From Leptospira idonii (lineage in GTDB: Bacteria; Spirochaetota; Leptospiria; Leptospirales; Leptospiraceae): a stretch of DNA of 64,000 nt. The notes under the pieces were generated by a model. That model did no database searches. It was not told the DNA's origin and worked only from the letters and a program-made list of their open reading frames with translations. A program made the translations under genes and the position numbers. The stretch spans positions 62,001 through 126,000 of the forward strand of contig NZ_RQHW01000002.1 of NCBI RefSeq assembly GCF_004770995.1. The letters run 5' to 3'. Positions 1 to 9,554 of the stretch are shown here, piece by piece (the first letter of the stretch is position 1; the number at the start of each line of letters is the position of its first letter).

Positions 1-387
1 ACCGGCAAACAAGAATCAATCGATGCGCTCTTGCAGCAGCTTGATTTTCGTTATCGTTGGGATGAAGAATCGAAACAGTTCATCCACGCAAGTGGAGTGT
101 ATGTGATGACACCGGAAGGAACTGTCTCTCGTATCCTTCAGGGAATTCAATGGGAAGGTAGAGATTTAAAATTAGCCTTTCTCGAGGCTGCTGATGGCAA
201 GATTGGCAGTTTTGTAGAGAAGTTTGCTTTATTTTGCTTTCAATTTGACCCACGAAAAAATAAATATACGATATACGCTTACAGGATGATGCAAATGGGC
301 GGGGGTGTTACACTCCTTATCTTGGGCTCGTTTTTATTTATACACTGGCGAAAAACAACAAAAAATCACCGTCAAGGAGTCATGTAG
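1..387 (+). CDS. SCO1/SenC family copper chaperone, C-terminal part (5' partial)
   Basis: The frame is open from base 1, so the start lies outside the window. The 128 visible residues match the C-terminal part of SCO1/SenC thioredoxin-fold proteins: FIHASGVYVMTPEG carries the conserved copper-binding histidine (visible residue 29) and the following strand. A hydrophobic helix (GGGVTLLILGSFLFI) and a basic tail end the protein, so this version is anchored at its C-terminus. The CxxxC copper motif would be upstream and is not visible. SCO proteins load the CuA site of cytochrome oxidase subunit II, which is the very next gene, starting directly after this stop codon; this supports the call and a shared transcript. 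Confidence 0.85.
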   Translation, partial: TGKQESIDALLQQLDFRYRWDEESKQFIHASGVYVMTPEGTVSRILQGIQWEGRDLKLAFLEAADGKIGSFVEKFALFCFQFDPRKNKYTIYAYRMMQMGGGVTLLILGSFLFIHWRKTTKNHRQGVM

Positions 388-1347
388 ATGTCTTGGATTA
401 CATTCCCAGCGACCTCGTTCATGCCGATTCAGGCCACCGAAATCGCGAAAGAAGTGGATCTTCTCTACGCTTTTCTGATCGTTTCGAGTTTAGTCTCGTT
501 TGTAATTTTAATTGGGGGAATGACTTGGTTCCTCGTAAAATATAAACGTACTTCCGTTGATCAAAAATCTGCGTACATTACCCACAATAACTTTGCCGAA
601 TTTCTTTGGTCCTTCATTCCACTTTTAATCCTCTTGGGGATTTTTTATTGGGGTATGGTCATCTTCGAAAAACTTCGTGTTCCTCCGGAAGAAGTTGCCG
701 CAGAGATCCATGTAACAGCAGAACAATGGGCTTGGACTTATACCTATGCAAATGGGAAAGAATTCTATAGCGCAGGCGAAGATCCTTTGATCGTTCCTGC
801 AGGAAAACCCACAAAACTGATTCTTACATCCAAAGATGTAATTCATAGTTTTTTCGTTCCCGCTTTCCGTGCGAAACAAGATGCGGTTCCTGGTAAATTC
901 ACTCAACTTTGGTTCGAACCGAAAGAGCCTGGTGAGTTCATTGTGTTCTGTACAGAATACTGTGGAACGAAACACTCCGGGATGATGATCAAAATCAAAG
1001 CGATTCCTGCTGATGACTATGCTGCATGGTTCCATGCTGAGAAAAAAGGAGCTGAAACTCCTGCTGATAAAGGAAAAACTCTTTTTGCTCAAAAAGCTTG
1101 TGCCAGCTGCCACTCTTTAGACGGTTCTCGTATCGTTGGTCCTTCTATGAAGGGACTTTTCGGAAATTCTCGTAAATTTGCGGACGGTTCTTCTGCAAAT
1201 GCGGATGAAAACTATCTTCGCGAATCGATTCTTGTTTCCAGTGCTAAAATCGTAGAAGGGTATCCTCCTGCTATGCCTGTGTTCCAAGGTCAGCTTTCCG
1301 ACGAAGAAGTGAACAATCTAATCGAATACATCAAAACTATTAAATAA
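388..1347 (+). CDS. coxB: Cytochrome c oxidase subunit II with fused cytochrome c domain
   Basis: Subunit II of a caa3-type terminal oxidase; it takes electrons from cytochrome c and passes them through CuA to subunit I. Two N-terminal membrane helices (about residues 22-50 and 70-95) precede the periplasmic cupredoxin domain. The CuA ligand set Cys-x3-Cys-x3-His-x2-Met is complete in [12 protein letters not shown] near residue 187. A CASCH heme-c motif near residue 238 with a later Met (PAMPVF) marks a fused C-terminal cytochrome c domain, which defines the caa3 type. It starts immediately after the SCO1 stop and is followed after 11 bases by coxA, preceded by a GGAGA ribosome site. Confidence 0.97.
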   Translation: MSWITFPATSFMPIQATEIAKEVDLLYAFLIVSSLVSFVILIGGMTWFLVKYKRTSVDQKSAYITHNNFAEFLWSFIPLLILLGIFYWGMVIFEKLRVPPEEVAAEIHVTAEQWAWTYTYANGKEFYSAGEDPLIVPAGKPTKLILTSKDVIHSFFVPAFRAKQDAVPGKFTQLWFEPKEPGEFIVFCTEYCGTKHSGMMIKIKAIPADDYAAWFHAEKKGAETPADKGKTLFAQKACASCHSLDGSRIVGPSMKGLFGNSRKFADGSSANADENYLRESILVSSAKIVEGYPPAMPVFQGQLSDEEVNNLIEYIKTIK

Positions 1348-1358
1348 AGGAGACAGGG

Positions 1359-2975
1359 ATGAGTTCAGCGCACACAAACACCGCACATGGTCACGACACC
1401 GACCATCATTATCTGAACCATGGATCAGGAATCTGGTCTTGGCTCACTACACTCGATCACAAACGCATCGGCCTTATGTACTTCGGTACAGTAATGACTC
1501 TGTTTCTGATTGGTGGTTTTTTCGCTTTGGGAATTCGTTTGCACCTAGCTAAATTCGGGGCAACTCCTCTTCTCGAACCAGATACTTATAATAAATTTAT
1601 GACCTTCCATGGTGCCATTATGGTATTTATGGTGATCATTCCAGGAATTCCTGCCTTCTTAGGAAACTTCGTTCTTCCCATTCAATTGGGAGCGAAAGAC
1701 GTTGCTTTCCCTAGATTGAACCTTGCATCCTACTATGTGTTTATCGCGGGTGCGGCTCTTGCTGCTTCCTCTATGATCTTCAACCAAGTAGATACGGGAT
1801 GGACTTTCTATACTCCTTACTCAACGTCTAAAACTTCCGGTGGAGTGATTCTTCTGGTGATGGGTGCCTTTACGATGGGATTTTCTTCCATCTTAACAGG
1901 ACTAAACTTCATCGTTACCACTCACAAACTGAGAGCGCCTGGTATGACGATGGATCGAATCCCACTTATGGTGTGGGCTCTTTATTCCACTTCCATCATC
2001 CAAATCCTTGCGACTCCTATCTTAGCGATCACTCTTCTTTTGATCGGAACTGAGAAAGTTTTGGGAGTAGGGATCTTTGATCCGGACTTAGGCGGGGATC
2101 CAGTTCTATTCCAGCACTTCTTCTGGTTCTATTCTCACCCTGCGGTTTACATCATGATCCTTCCTGCGATGGGAGTGATCTCCGAACTCATCACTGCGTT
2201 CTCCAAAAAAACAATCTTCGGTTACAGAGCGATTGCTTATTCTTCCGTAGCGATTGCAGCGGTATCCTTCCTTGTTTGGGGACACCATATGTTCGTTTCC
2301 GGTCAGTCCACTCTGGCGGGAGTTTTGTTCTCACTCATCACAATGTTTGTAGGAGTTCCTACAGCGATCAAACTCTTCAACTGGATCTCCACAATGTATC
2401 GGGGAACGGTTACCTTCGAAGCTCCTATGCTGTATGCGATCGGCTTTATGTTCCTATTCACCATCGGTGGATTGACTGGAGTTATGTTGGCAGCTACCGG
2501 TATGGACGTTCACTTCCACGATACTTACTTCGTTGTAGCTCACTTCCATTACGTAATGGTAGGGGGAACTTTGATGGCGCTTATGGGAGGAATCTTCTAC
2601 TGGTTCCCTAAGATGTTCGGAAAAATGACTTCCGACTTCGGTGGACGAGTTTCCTGGGTTCTGATCTTCACCGGATTCAACGTAACTTTCTTTCCTCAAT
2701 TCATTTTGGGTGCTATGGGTATGCCTAGAAGATACTTCGACTATCTTCCTGAATACACGAACCTAAACCAAATTTCTACTGTCGGTTCTTGGCTCATCGG
2801 CTTAGGGTTCCTTGTGGGACTCATCACTGTGATCCATGGACTCGTTGCAGGACAAAAAGCACCTGCCAATCCTTGGGGAGCAAAAACTCTCGAGTGGCAA
2901 ACTTCTTCTCCTCCACCGCACGAAAATTTTACAGAAACACCAACCGTAACTGCAGGGCCATATGACTTCCGTTAG
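1359..2975 (+). CDS. coxA: Cytochrome c oxidase subunit I
   Basis: Catalytic heme-copper subunit that reduces oxygen to water and pumps protons in the inner membrane. The 538 residues hold about twelve membrane helices. Recognisable family motifs are MTFHGAIM (low-spin heme ligand region), [14 protein letters not shown] near residue 255 (CuB histidine and the cross-linked tyrosine), GHHMF near 308 (CuB histidines) and VAHFHYVM near 392 (heme ligands). The HPAVY tyrosine indicates an A-type enzyme. The N-terminus is histidine-rich. The gene overlaps the start of coxC by 14 bases, so the two are probably translationally coupled. Confidence 0.98.
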   Translation: MSSAHTNTAHGHDTDHHYLNHGSGIWSWLTTLDHKRIGLMYFGTVMTLFLIGGFFALGIRLHLAKFGATPLLEPDTYNKFMTFHGAIMVFMVIIPGIPAFLGNFVLPIQLGAKDVAFPRLNLASYYVFIAGAALAASSMIFNQVDTGWTFYTPYSTSKTSGGVILLVMGAFTMGFSSILTGLNFIVTTHKLRAPGMTMDRIPLMVWALYSTSIIQILATPILAITLLLIGTEKVLGVGIFDPDLGGDPVLFQHFFWFYSHPAVYIMILPAMGVISELITAFSKKTIFGYRAIAYSSVAIAAVSFLVWGHHMFVSGQSTLAGVLFSLITMFVGVPTAIKLFNWISTMYRGTVTFEAPMLYAIGFMFLFTIGGLTGVMLAATGMDVHFHDTYFVVAHFHYVMVGGTLMALMGGIFYWFPKMFGKMTSDFGGRVSWVLIFTGFNVTFFPQFILGAMGMPRRYFDYLPEYTNLNQISTVGSWLIGLGFLVGLITVIHGLVAGQKAPANPWGAKTLEWQTSSPPPHENFTETPTVTAGPYDFR

Positions 2976-3735
2976 TTCTTCAAGTGAATTTCACCACCAG
3001 CACCATTTTAAGAGTGCAGAACACCAATATGCTTCTGCGAAGCAAGGGATTTGGTTGTTTCTTTGCACAGAGATTCTTATGTTCGGGGGCCTATTCGTAG
3101 GTTACCTGATCTATCATTCTTTATATCCTACCGTTTTTAAAAACGGTTCGGAAACATTGAACTGGAAGATGGGCGCGGTCAACACCGTCGTTCTTTTGAT
3201 CAGCTCTTTCACTATGGCTGCTGCCATCAATTATGTGCAGAGAGGTCTTCATAAGATTGCCTCCATCATGCTTGCTCTTACGATCGCTTGTGCGGGTGCG
3301 TTCATGGTAATTAAATACTTTGAATACACTCACAAGTTTCATGTAGGAACAGTTCCTGGTAAGTTCTCACTTGTGGATCCTACTTGTGCGGCAGGCGGAA
3401 AAAGAGCGGAATGCGAATCTAAAATCGCAGCCCTTCTCAAAAACCCGCAAGCGTTAGCTGCCAATCATGTTCACGAAGAAGAAGCTGAAAAACTAAAAGA
3501 AGTGATTTCTCAACCTAAATGGGAAATGTTCTACGGCTTTTACTTCGTAATGACAGGTCTTCACGGGGTGCACGTGGTCGCAGGTGCGATTTTGATCTTC
3601 TGGATTCTCATCAAAACCATGAGAAGAAAAGTAGGTCCGGAATACTACACTCCTGTAGAAGGTGTGGGTCTTTTCTGGCACGTTGTGGATTTGGTTTGGA
3701 TTTACCTCTTCCCATTGCTTTATTTGGTCGGATAA
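2962..3735 (+). CDS. coxC: Cytochrome c oxidase subunit III
   Basis: Structural membrane subunit of the caa3 oxidase, about 257 residues. Family signatures include the opening helix ([17 protein letters not shown]) and the C-terminal segment containing [16 protein letters not shown] and [21 protein letters not shown] sequence (here [18 protein letters not shown]). Between the central helices there is an insertion of roughly 50 residues (about 130-180), acidic and with two cysteines ([13 protein letters not shown]), predicted to sit outside the membrane; such a loop is longer than in typical bacterial subunit III. It begins inside coxA and is followed by the subunit IV gene 13 bases later. Confidence 0.96.
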   Translation: MTSVSSSSEFHHQHHFKSAEHQYASAKQGIWLFLCTEILMFGGLFVGYLIYHSLYPTVFKNGSETLNWKMGAVNTVVLLISSFTMAAAINYVQRGLHKIASIMLALTIACAGAFMVIKYFEYTHKFHVGTVPGKFSLVDPTCAAGGKRAECESKIAALLKNPQALAANHVHEEEAEKLKEVISQPKWEMFYGFYFVMTGLHGVHVVAGAILIFWILIKTMRRKVGPEYYTPVEGVGLFWHVVDLVWIYLFPLLYLVG

Positions 3736-3748
3736 CAGGAGCTAAAAA

Positions 3749-4351
3749 ATGGAATACGTAATTAATTATGGACTTTATTTCATCGCTCTGGTAGCAGTAG
3801 CGACTCCTGTTTTAGGTTTTGGAATTTTCGCACCGGTCATCGCAAAGACGACTATCGTGGGATTTATCATCAACTGGTTCTCTCAATTCTTGCAAACAGA
3901 CAGAGCGAAGCAGTTCACAGAACAAAACAAGGACAGCAAACTCTTAAAATTCGTTTTAGGAGATGAAGGGCACCAAGAAGATCACGCTTCCGCATCCATG
4001 TGGGTGGAAGACGGAGACGGAGAAGTGGAAGAGCATCACGAACACCACATCATCTCCATCAAAACTTATGTTTATGTTCTTTTGGCTCTCTTCTTCGGAA
4101 CGTTTGTCACTGTTTGGGTGGCTCAATACGACCTAGGAAGATGGAACATGATCGTTGCTATGGCTGTAGCGACAGGAAAGGCATTCTTCGTTCTTGCCTA
4201 CTTCATGCACTTGAAGTATGACAATATGTTGAACCGAGTGATCTTTCTTGCCTCATTCGCATTTTTGGCACTTTTGTTTGCGTTCTCTTTTGGAGATATT
4301 GCAAGCCGAGTTCTGCCGAACATCGATTTCCCAGCTACTAAATACTACTAA
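3749..4351 (+). CDS. coxD: Cytochrome c oxidase subunit IV-like protein (caa3 type)
   Basis: Last gene of the oxidase operon. The C-terminal half (about residues 105-195) has three hydrophobic helices with the pattern of prokaryotic cytochrome c oxidase subunit IV (ATGKAFFVLAYFMHLKYD is the family's typical segment). The N-terminal 100 residues add another membrane helix and a soluble acidic, histidine-rich stretch (GHQEDHASASMW, then EEHHEHHI) that is not part of the usual family. At 200 residues it is about twice the usual length of subunit IV. The position and the helix pattern make the assignment likely; the role of the His-rich segment is unknown. Confidence 0.85.
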   Translation: MEYVINYGLYFIALVAVATPVLGFGIFAPVIAKTTIVGFIINWFSQFLQTDRAKQFTEQNKDSKLLKFVLGDEGHQEDHASASMWVEDGDGEVEEHHEHHIISIKTYVYVLLALFFGTFVTVWVAQYDLGRWNMIVAMAVATGKAFFVLAYFMHLKYDNMLNRVIFLASFAFLALLFAFSFGDIASRVLPNIDFPATKYY

Positions 4352-4381
4352 GAAAGAAATTTCTTTCTTTCTTGTTTATGG

Positions 4382-4405
4382 AAACCCGCTCCGGCGGGTT
4401 TTTTT
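4382..4405 (+). terminator. Rho-independent terminator of the cox operon
   Basis: An 8-bp GC-containing stem (AAACCCGC / GCGGGTTT) closes a TCCG tetraloop and runs into a T tract, 31 bases after the coxD stop. This is a textbook intrinsic terminator. Confidence 0.93.
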
Positions 4406-4418
4406 ATATCCAATTTGT

Positions 4419-4436
4419 AATAGTTTTAGAACTATT
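4419..4436. repeat. Inverted repeat upstream of the SpoIIE/TPR gene
   Basis: AATAGTT-TTAG-AACTATT: two perfect 7-base arms around a 4-base spacer, between the cox terminator and the next gene. It is AT-rich and has no T tract, so an operator is more likely than a terminator, though chance cannot be excluded. Confidence 0.4.
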
Positions 4437-4487
4437 TCTAAATTGAACCAGGTTCATAAAATGAGTGGTATTTGAAGATGGCCTTCT

Positions 4488-6452
4488 ATGTCTAAGTTTT
4501 CGCCTTTTACCAACTTTCTCAAAAAGATCTTAGACCTGACACATGAAAGGCAGGAATATGCGGAAGCATATTATGAAGAACTAAATCGCCAATCTCGCAT
4601 TTTGCATATCCCCGGTAGCATACTGGGGATTTTTTGTTGGTTGGGTTTTGCGTTCGATACGGATCCGAAACTTCATCCTGAATTCCCGGAACTCTTCTAT
4701 TTCAGAATGGGGCTCTCTCTTTTTTCAGCCTCGTTTTTACTCATCATTTATATCAGTCATCTCTTTCGACTTAATTTGAGAGGAAAAGGGCTAGGATGGT
4801 CTTATGCGTACATTGCGTATCTTTTGAACGCCACTGCCTTTTTTACGGGAAGGATTGCGGATGATCCTGCCTACGTATCCGGATTCCAAATGGTGATCAT
4901 GATTTTACCGTTTATGCCTTTTCCTAGGAGGGCGGTCTTTATTTATTATCCCATTTCCATTTTCATCTTTTTTGTCTCCGTTCTGATCTATCGCCCGAAC
5001 CTCTCTACGGTAAGTGCCGCATATTCCATGCAGAACCTTGTTTTGAGTTATGTGTTAGGTCTTTTTAGCGGTTACATCATCGAGAGATTTCGATTCAATT
5101 CCTTTCTCAGTCATCAGAAGATTCTTCTAAAGAACAAAGAAGTTTCTGAAAGTATGGATGAGATCAGGGCTTTGAAAAACAAGCAGGATGGGGATTATTT
5201 TTTAACGACACTTCTTTTCAATCCACTGATTGCGAAAGAAACGGAAAGCAGTATGGTTCGTATCGAATATGTGCTGAACCAACATAAAAAATTCTTTTTC
5301 AGGGAAAAAGAGTATTCGTTAGGTGGCGATTATCTCAGCGTTTATAATCTGATCCTGCAAGGGAAAAAATACAAAGCATTCATCAACGGAGATGCGATGG
5401 GGAAATCCATCCAAGGAGCGGGGGGTGCCATCGTTCTAGGTGCCGTTTACAATTCCATCATCATCCGTTCCAAAATGGATCCTAATTCTTCGAATCGTTC
5501 CCCCGAACGATGGTTAAAGGATTGTTTCATGGATCTTCAGAAGGTTTTCGAAACTTTCGACGGAGGAATGCTTGTTTCTGCGGTTCTAGGTCTTTTGGAT
5601 GAAACCTCCGGAACTCTTTATTATATCAATCTGGAACATCCTTGGATGGTTTTGTATCGGGATGGCAAAGCGAGTTTCATCAAATCGGAAAGTCATTTTT
5701 ATAAGTTAGGTGTTTCCGGAATTCAATCCGAACTTTCCATCAGCACTTTTAGGATGAAACAGGGAGATAAAATCTTCTGCGGTTCCGACGGTAAGGACGA
5801 CATCATCATAGAAGAATTGGCGAACGGAAAAAGAGTGATCAATGAGGATGAAACGGAGTTTCTTCATCGTTTGGAGATGGCGGAAGGAGATACTTTGAAA
5901 GTGGAATCGGAGCTGAGATCTTTCGGACTTTTTTCGGACGACTTCAGTTTGATTTCTTTGGAGTTTGTGGGAGAAAATTCCCCCAGACCAAACAAAAACT
6001 TTTCTGCCGCAAGAGAAGCACTTATCGCCAAACAATATGACGACGCTTTGCGACTTCTTACGGAATACCAAACTCCTCTCGCTGCTTCCTCAAACGAATA
6101 TAAATTGTTTTCCCGCATTCATGAGAAAAGGGACGATTTGTTCTCCGCCATAGATTATGCGGGGATGGCTTTGGAGGCGGATCCTTCCGATACGGATTGG
6201 TTATTTCATACTTCTTTGCTTTTCAAAAGAATGTATTCTCTTCAAAAATCCGCCGCTTACCTTTCTGAATCTCAGGAACTCAGTGAAAGGGTCCGTCTTC
6301 GTAATCCTCAGAATATTAAGAATTTAATCCATTTGGCGGATATTTATCGACTGCAAGGCAATAAGGAAAGGGCGTCCTATTTGATCGCAAAAGTGAATCG
6401 AATTTCACCTAACGATTTAATGGCGGAAGCTTTGGCTAAAAAATTGGTTTAA
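4488..6452 (+). CDS. Membrane SpoIIE/PP2C-like phosphatase with C-terminal TPR repeats
   Basis: The N-terminal half carries five to six hydrophobic helices (about residues 35-200). A linker leads to a SpoIIE-type PP2C domain (about 225-500) with recognisable blocks: LGGDYLSV, NGDAMGKSIQGAGGA, CGSDGKDD and DDFSLISLEF. The first block normally reads GGDxxD and its second aspartate is serine here, so metal binding may be altered. Residues about 510-654 form TPR-like helix pairs. Such proteins usually dephosphorylate anti-sigma antagonists of the STAS type; the true substrate is unknown. The PP2C-TPR part is clearly paralogous to the C-terminus of the 1909-residue protein at 50486. It is probably transcribed on its own behind the cox terminator. 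Confidence 0.85.
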   Translation: MSKFSPFTNFLKKILDLTHERQEYAEAYYEELNRQSRILHIPGSILGIFCWLGFAFDTDPKLHPEFPELFYFRMGLSLFSASFLLIIYISHLFRLNLRGKGLGWSYAYIAYLLNATAFFTGRIADDPAYVSGFQMVIMILPFMPFPRRAVFIYYPISIFIFFVSVLIYRPNLSTVSAAYSMQNLVLSYVLGLFSGYIIERFRFNSFLSHQKILLKNKEVSESMDEIRALKNKQDGDYFLTTLLFNPLIAKETESSMVRIEYVLNQHKKFFFREKEYSLGGDYLSVYNLILQGKKYKAFINGDAMGKSIQGAGGAIVLGAVYNSIIIRSKMDPNSSNRSPERWLKDCFMDLQKVFETFDGGMLVSAVLGLLDETSGTLYYINLEHPWMVLYRDGKASFIKSESHFYKLGVSGIQSELSISTFRMKQGDKIFCGSDGKDDIIIEELANGKRVINEDETEFLHRLEMAEGDTLKVESELRSFGLFSDDFSLISLEFVGENSPRPNKNFSAAREALIAKQYDDALRLLTEYQTPLAASSNEYKLFSRIHEKRDDLFSAIDYAGMALEADPSDTDWLFHTSLLFKRMYSLQKSAAYLSESQELSERVRLRNPQNIKNLIHLADIYRLQGNKERASYLIAKVNRISPNDLMAEALAKKLV

Positions 6453-6492
6453 CTGCGATAAGACCTGATCGGTTTTGTAGGGAGTCTATTTT

Positions 6493-8079
6493 TTATACCT
6501 TCCCTCGATCGTTTTTCTTTTTGTATTCTCCTGGTGTTAGCCCTGTTGCTTTTTTAAACTCGGAGTTGAACACCGATTTTGATCCGAAACCTGTAGTAAA
6601 TGCGACGGCAATCACCGATAGATCCGGTTTGTTTTTGAGAAGTTCTTCCGCTTCTTTAATTCTATAGGAATTCAAGTAGGCTCGAAAACTCATTCCCATC
6701 TGCGAATTGATGAGCTCCGATGTCTGCTGTAGATTGAGCCCTATTGCCAAAGATGTTTTTTCCAAATCCAAAGTTTCATCTAAATACGGTTTTGTTTCCG
6801 ACATCCATTTTTCCAGCCGAACTAAAAATTCGTTCGTATTCACCGAATCTAGTTTGGATTTCGTATAACGTGTGTCTTTTGAATTGTGTATGGAGAGAAG
6901 TCTTTGCAGAATTTCATTTCTTTCTCCGGTCAAATCCTTATATTTTTGAAGAAGATTGAACAATAAAAAAAACAAATCGATGGGAAATATGAATATGGAT
7001 CCGTATAGAACCGGCAGAGAATAAGGAAGGATTCCTAAGTAATAAAAAATAGAAACGTATCCGGAACAAAGATAAGTTCCCCAGCAGAGTAGAAAGAATT
7101 GGATTCTTTTTTCTCCCATCCGATAGATTCTAATTCCTGTGATGAGGATGATCGGAACGGATATTAAATAGATGAGATTGATGAGCCTAGAAAAGAACAT
7201 ATTCGTTTCTGTGAAAGGAATGCAGAGAGAAGATATGAGTCCAATGATTCCCAGCAGGAACAACAATCGATCGATCCAAGGAGTTCTTTGTTTTGTGTTT
7301 AAGAACATTCTTACAAACTGAAAGGATGTTGCGATCCCCAATGCCAAAAAGAATAAATTCGATCTGCTTTGCCACCAGATTGAATTAGGCCAAAGAGTAT
7401 GAAATGAGTTCCCGAATTGTGTGTTGTACCACAAAGTTGTTGTTAGGATATAGATGGCATAATAGAAAAATTCATAGAGTCGAAATGCGATCAAATAAAA
7501 CAGGCTGATCACAAACATTACTGCACAAAATCCTAGGATTAGGCATATCACTGCGGTCTCTAGAACGATTTTGTTGTGAAATGCATCCTCATCCATAGAG
7601 AAGATAGGAAAAGAAATGAGTGAAACGGATTGAAGACGCAGATAAATATGGTTTTTCTTTGTTTGTTTGAGCTTTGGGATTTGAAAACTAGGATCCAATG
7701 CTTCCGGAACTGCCCAGGTGGATTTCGGAAAAGAATCCCCTGTTCGCAAAGACATGTAGGAAGTTCCGTCCGGTAAATATAAAGTCGCACTATCCAATGC
7801 CTTCCATTCTAAAGAGAGAATTTTCTCGGGCAAAAAAGCAGGATCTTTTACCGGGGCACGCAACCAAATGATGTCTTTTGTAAAATGGAAAGAGAGAGAA
7901 TCTTCTCGGATGGTTTGCCAAGATGTTTGTTTCTCTATTTCCTCCAAAGTCATGTTTCCTGCAGGATCACGGAAGGATTCGAATCGATTCGTAATGTTGG
8001 TTCTGTTTTTATCCTGATCGGAACAGGCAACGCCCGCAGATAGGATCCATGCAAGGAACAAAAATCGAATCGATTTCAT
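6493..8079 (-). CDS. 7TMR-DISM sensor with C-terminal AraC-type DNA-binding domain
   Basis: Lipoprotein-like signal peptide (ILSAGVACSD, Cys near residue 20), then an extracytoplasmic beta-rich domain of the 7TMR-DISM ligand-binding type (about 40-170). Seven or so hydrophobic helices follow (about 180-385), and a C-terminal AraC/XylS helix-turn-helix pair (about 425-525; SELINSQMGMSFRAYLNSYR and VAFTTGFGSKSVFNSEFKKA, ending in TGLTPGEYKK). The architecture implies a membrane-embedded one-component regulator: it would sense an external ligand and bind DNA from the membrane. The target genes are unknown. It is transcribed away from the LamG gene at 8190. Confidence 0.85.
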   Translation of the reverse strand: MKSIRFLFLAWILSAGVACSDQDKNRTNITNRFESFRDPAGNMTLEEIEKQTSWQTIREDSLSFHFTKDIIWLRAPVKDPAFLPEKILSLEWKALDSATLYLPDGTSYMSLRTGDSFPKSTWAVPEALDPSFQIPKLKQTKKNHIYLRLQSVSLISFPIFSMDEDAFHNKIVLETAVICLILGFCAVMFVISLFYLIAFRLYEFFYYAIYILTTTLWYNTQFGNSFHTLWPNSIWWQSRSNLFFLALGIATSFQFVRMFLNTKQRTPWIDRLLFLLGIIGLISSLCIPFTETNMFFSRLINLIYLISVPIILITGIRIYRMGEKRIQFFLLCWGTYLCSGYVSIFYYLGILPYSLPVLYGSIFIFPIDLFFLLFNLLQKYKDLTGERNEILQRLLSIHNSKDTRYTKSKLDSVNTNEFLVRLEKWMSETKPYLDETLDLEKTSLAIGLNLQQTSELINSQMGMSFRAYLNSYRIKEAEELLKNKPDLSVIAVAFTTGFGSKSVFNSEFKKATGLTPGEYKKKNDRGKV

Positions 8080-8101
8080 TTTGAAACAGATTCTATTTTT
8101 T

Positions 8102-8130
8102 TTGACAAGTTACAAGTTTAATTCTAAAAA
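8102..8130 (+). promoter_or_regulatory. Possible sigma70 promoter for the LamG lipoprotein gene
   Basis: TTGACA (8102-8107) followed after 17 bases by TAAAAA (8125-8130). The -35 box is perfect and the -10 box is weak (4 of 6), about 60 bases upstream of the ATG at 8190. Confidence 0.4.
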
Positions 8131-8189
8131 ACAGTCCTGAAATATAGTTTCGGACGACCGGTTCTTTTTTTCGGATATGCTATGCCTTT

Positions 8190-9359
8190 ATGGAGAGTTA
8201 TATTCGAATATTCTGGCAGGTCCGATGTTTCGATTTGTTTAGACATATCCATTTTATATTTTTTACATCCGCTTTATTTTTGTCCTTTGACTGCCAGCCG
8301 GTCCATTTTAATAATACGGGAGATCGGGGAAGCAAGTCATTCTATCAAACTCAAATTTTACAATGTTTTTTGGAAAGACGCTGCGGCGATTTTATTAAAA
8401 ACATAAGTTATGCGGGCGGCCCGTATTCTTTCGTTCAAAAAGTTTCTATCGCTCCTTTGATTCCCTCTTTGACGATGGAAGTTGTATCCTGCGTTTCCCA
8501 TCCTGCCTTGCCTAGCGGACTTTCCATTGATAATCAATGTAAAATTAGCGGTACGCCACTTGCCTTACAGTCGATGACATCATATACCATTATCGCAAGT
8601 AGTTCCGATTCTGGTTCGATACAGGGAAAGATTGAAATTTCTGTAAATAGTTTCTCCATCCCCGCCACACTTGTTTCCGGTCTCTATGCGTGGTATCCTC
8701 TCGACGGGAATATGAATGATATGAGCGGAAACTCTCGTCATGGATATTTCCCTGGTGGAATTTGGCCTACAACTTCAGGTCCTTCTTACACTCTCAGTCG
8801 TTTCAATCTGCCGAACGGTACTGCTTCCTTCAACGGGACAAATCAATTTTTCGGCAGCGACTTTGCTCCTCTTTGTCACGAGGACTTTGCCATTGCCTTA
8901 TGGATTTATCCGAGCGTTGTCTCAAATAACAAAATTATGGGGTATCAAGGTGCTACGAATTATAATCCAGGGATCACACTTGCAGTGAATGGAGCAGGGC
9001 GTGCGGAATTCAATGCCTTTTGGGTTGCCGGTTGGGGCAATGTGGATGGTCTGGCAGGGAATTCCTCAACTGTGGTACCTGCAAACGTGTGGACTCATAT
9101 AGTTTATGTTCACAATGGAACCACTCGGCAGGGAAATATTTGGGTCAATGGAGTGAATGAAGGTACTACCTCAAACTTTGGCTCGTATGCCGGATGTACC
9201 ACAGGCACTTCGCCGAATCAATGGTGGACAGGCACACCGCTAAATATCGGTTATGCTTACCCAGGTGGGTTCTTTACGGGAAGGATGGATGATATCTGGT
9301 TTTTCATAGGACGCCAACTGAATGCGAGCGACATTTCCACTTTGATGAGTCTTCCTTAG
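8190..9359 (+). CDS. LamG-type (concanavalin-like) surface lipoprotein
   Basis: A hydrophobic N-terminus ending in FLSFDC suggests a lipoprotein signal peptide (Cys near residue 36). An Ig-like module of the putative He_PIG type follows (LPSGLSIDNQCKISGTP, residues about 110-125). The C-terminal 215 residues are a LamG/laminin-G-like jelly roll: GLYAWYPLDGNMNDMSGNSRHG at its start, AIALWIYPS, WTHIVYVHNG and MDDIWFFIGRQLNASDI at its end. Such domains bind carbohydrates or matrix components at the cell surface. The start is uncertain because the first 20 residues look unlike a typical signal peptide; an internal start is possible. Confidence 0.75.
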   Translation: MESYIRIFWQVRCFDLFRHIHFIFFTSALFLSFDCQPVHFNNTGDRGSKSFYQTQILQCFLERRCGDFIKNISYAGGPYSFVQKVSIAPLIPSLTMEVVSCVSHPALPSGLSIDNQCKISGTPLALQSMTSYTIIASSSDSGSIQGKIEISVNSFSIPATLVSGLYAWYPLDGNMNDMSGNSRHGYFPGGIWPTTSGPSYTLSRFNLPNGTASFNGTNQFFGSDFAPLCHEDFAIALWIYPSVVSNNKIMGYQGATNYNPGITLAVNGAGRAEFNAFWVAGWGNVDGLAGNSSTVVPANVWTHIVYVHNGTTRQGNIWVNGVNEGTTSNFGSYAGCTTGTSPNQWWTGTPLNIGYAYPGGFFTGRMDDIWFFIGRQLNASDISTLMSLP

Positions 9360-9554
9360 TGTGTCATTTCTTTGCATCTATGATTTTGTTTTGTCATTAA
9401 ATCTGCTTCAAAATGCTTTGAAAACATAGAGACTGCTTGTCGGATGATTGGCAGAAAGAAAAGAGATTCTTTTGGAAAATTGAGTAAATCTAAAAAACCA
9501 TTCTTTTTTTCAGGTGGATCAGCCGATTCTAAAAGAAAAGAGATTCGGAAAGTC

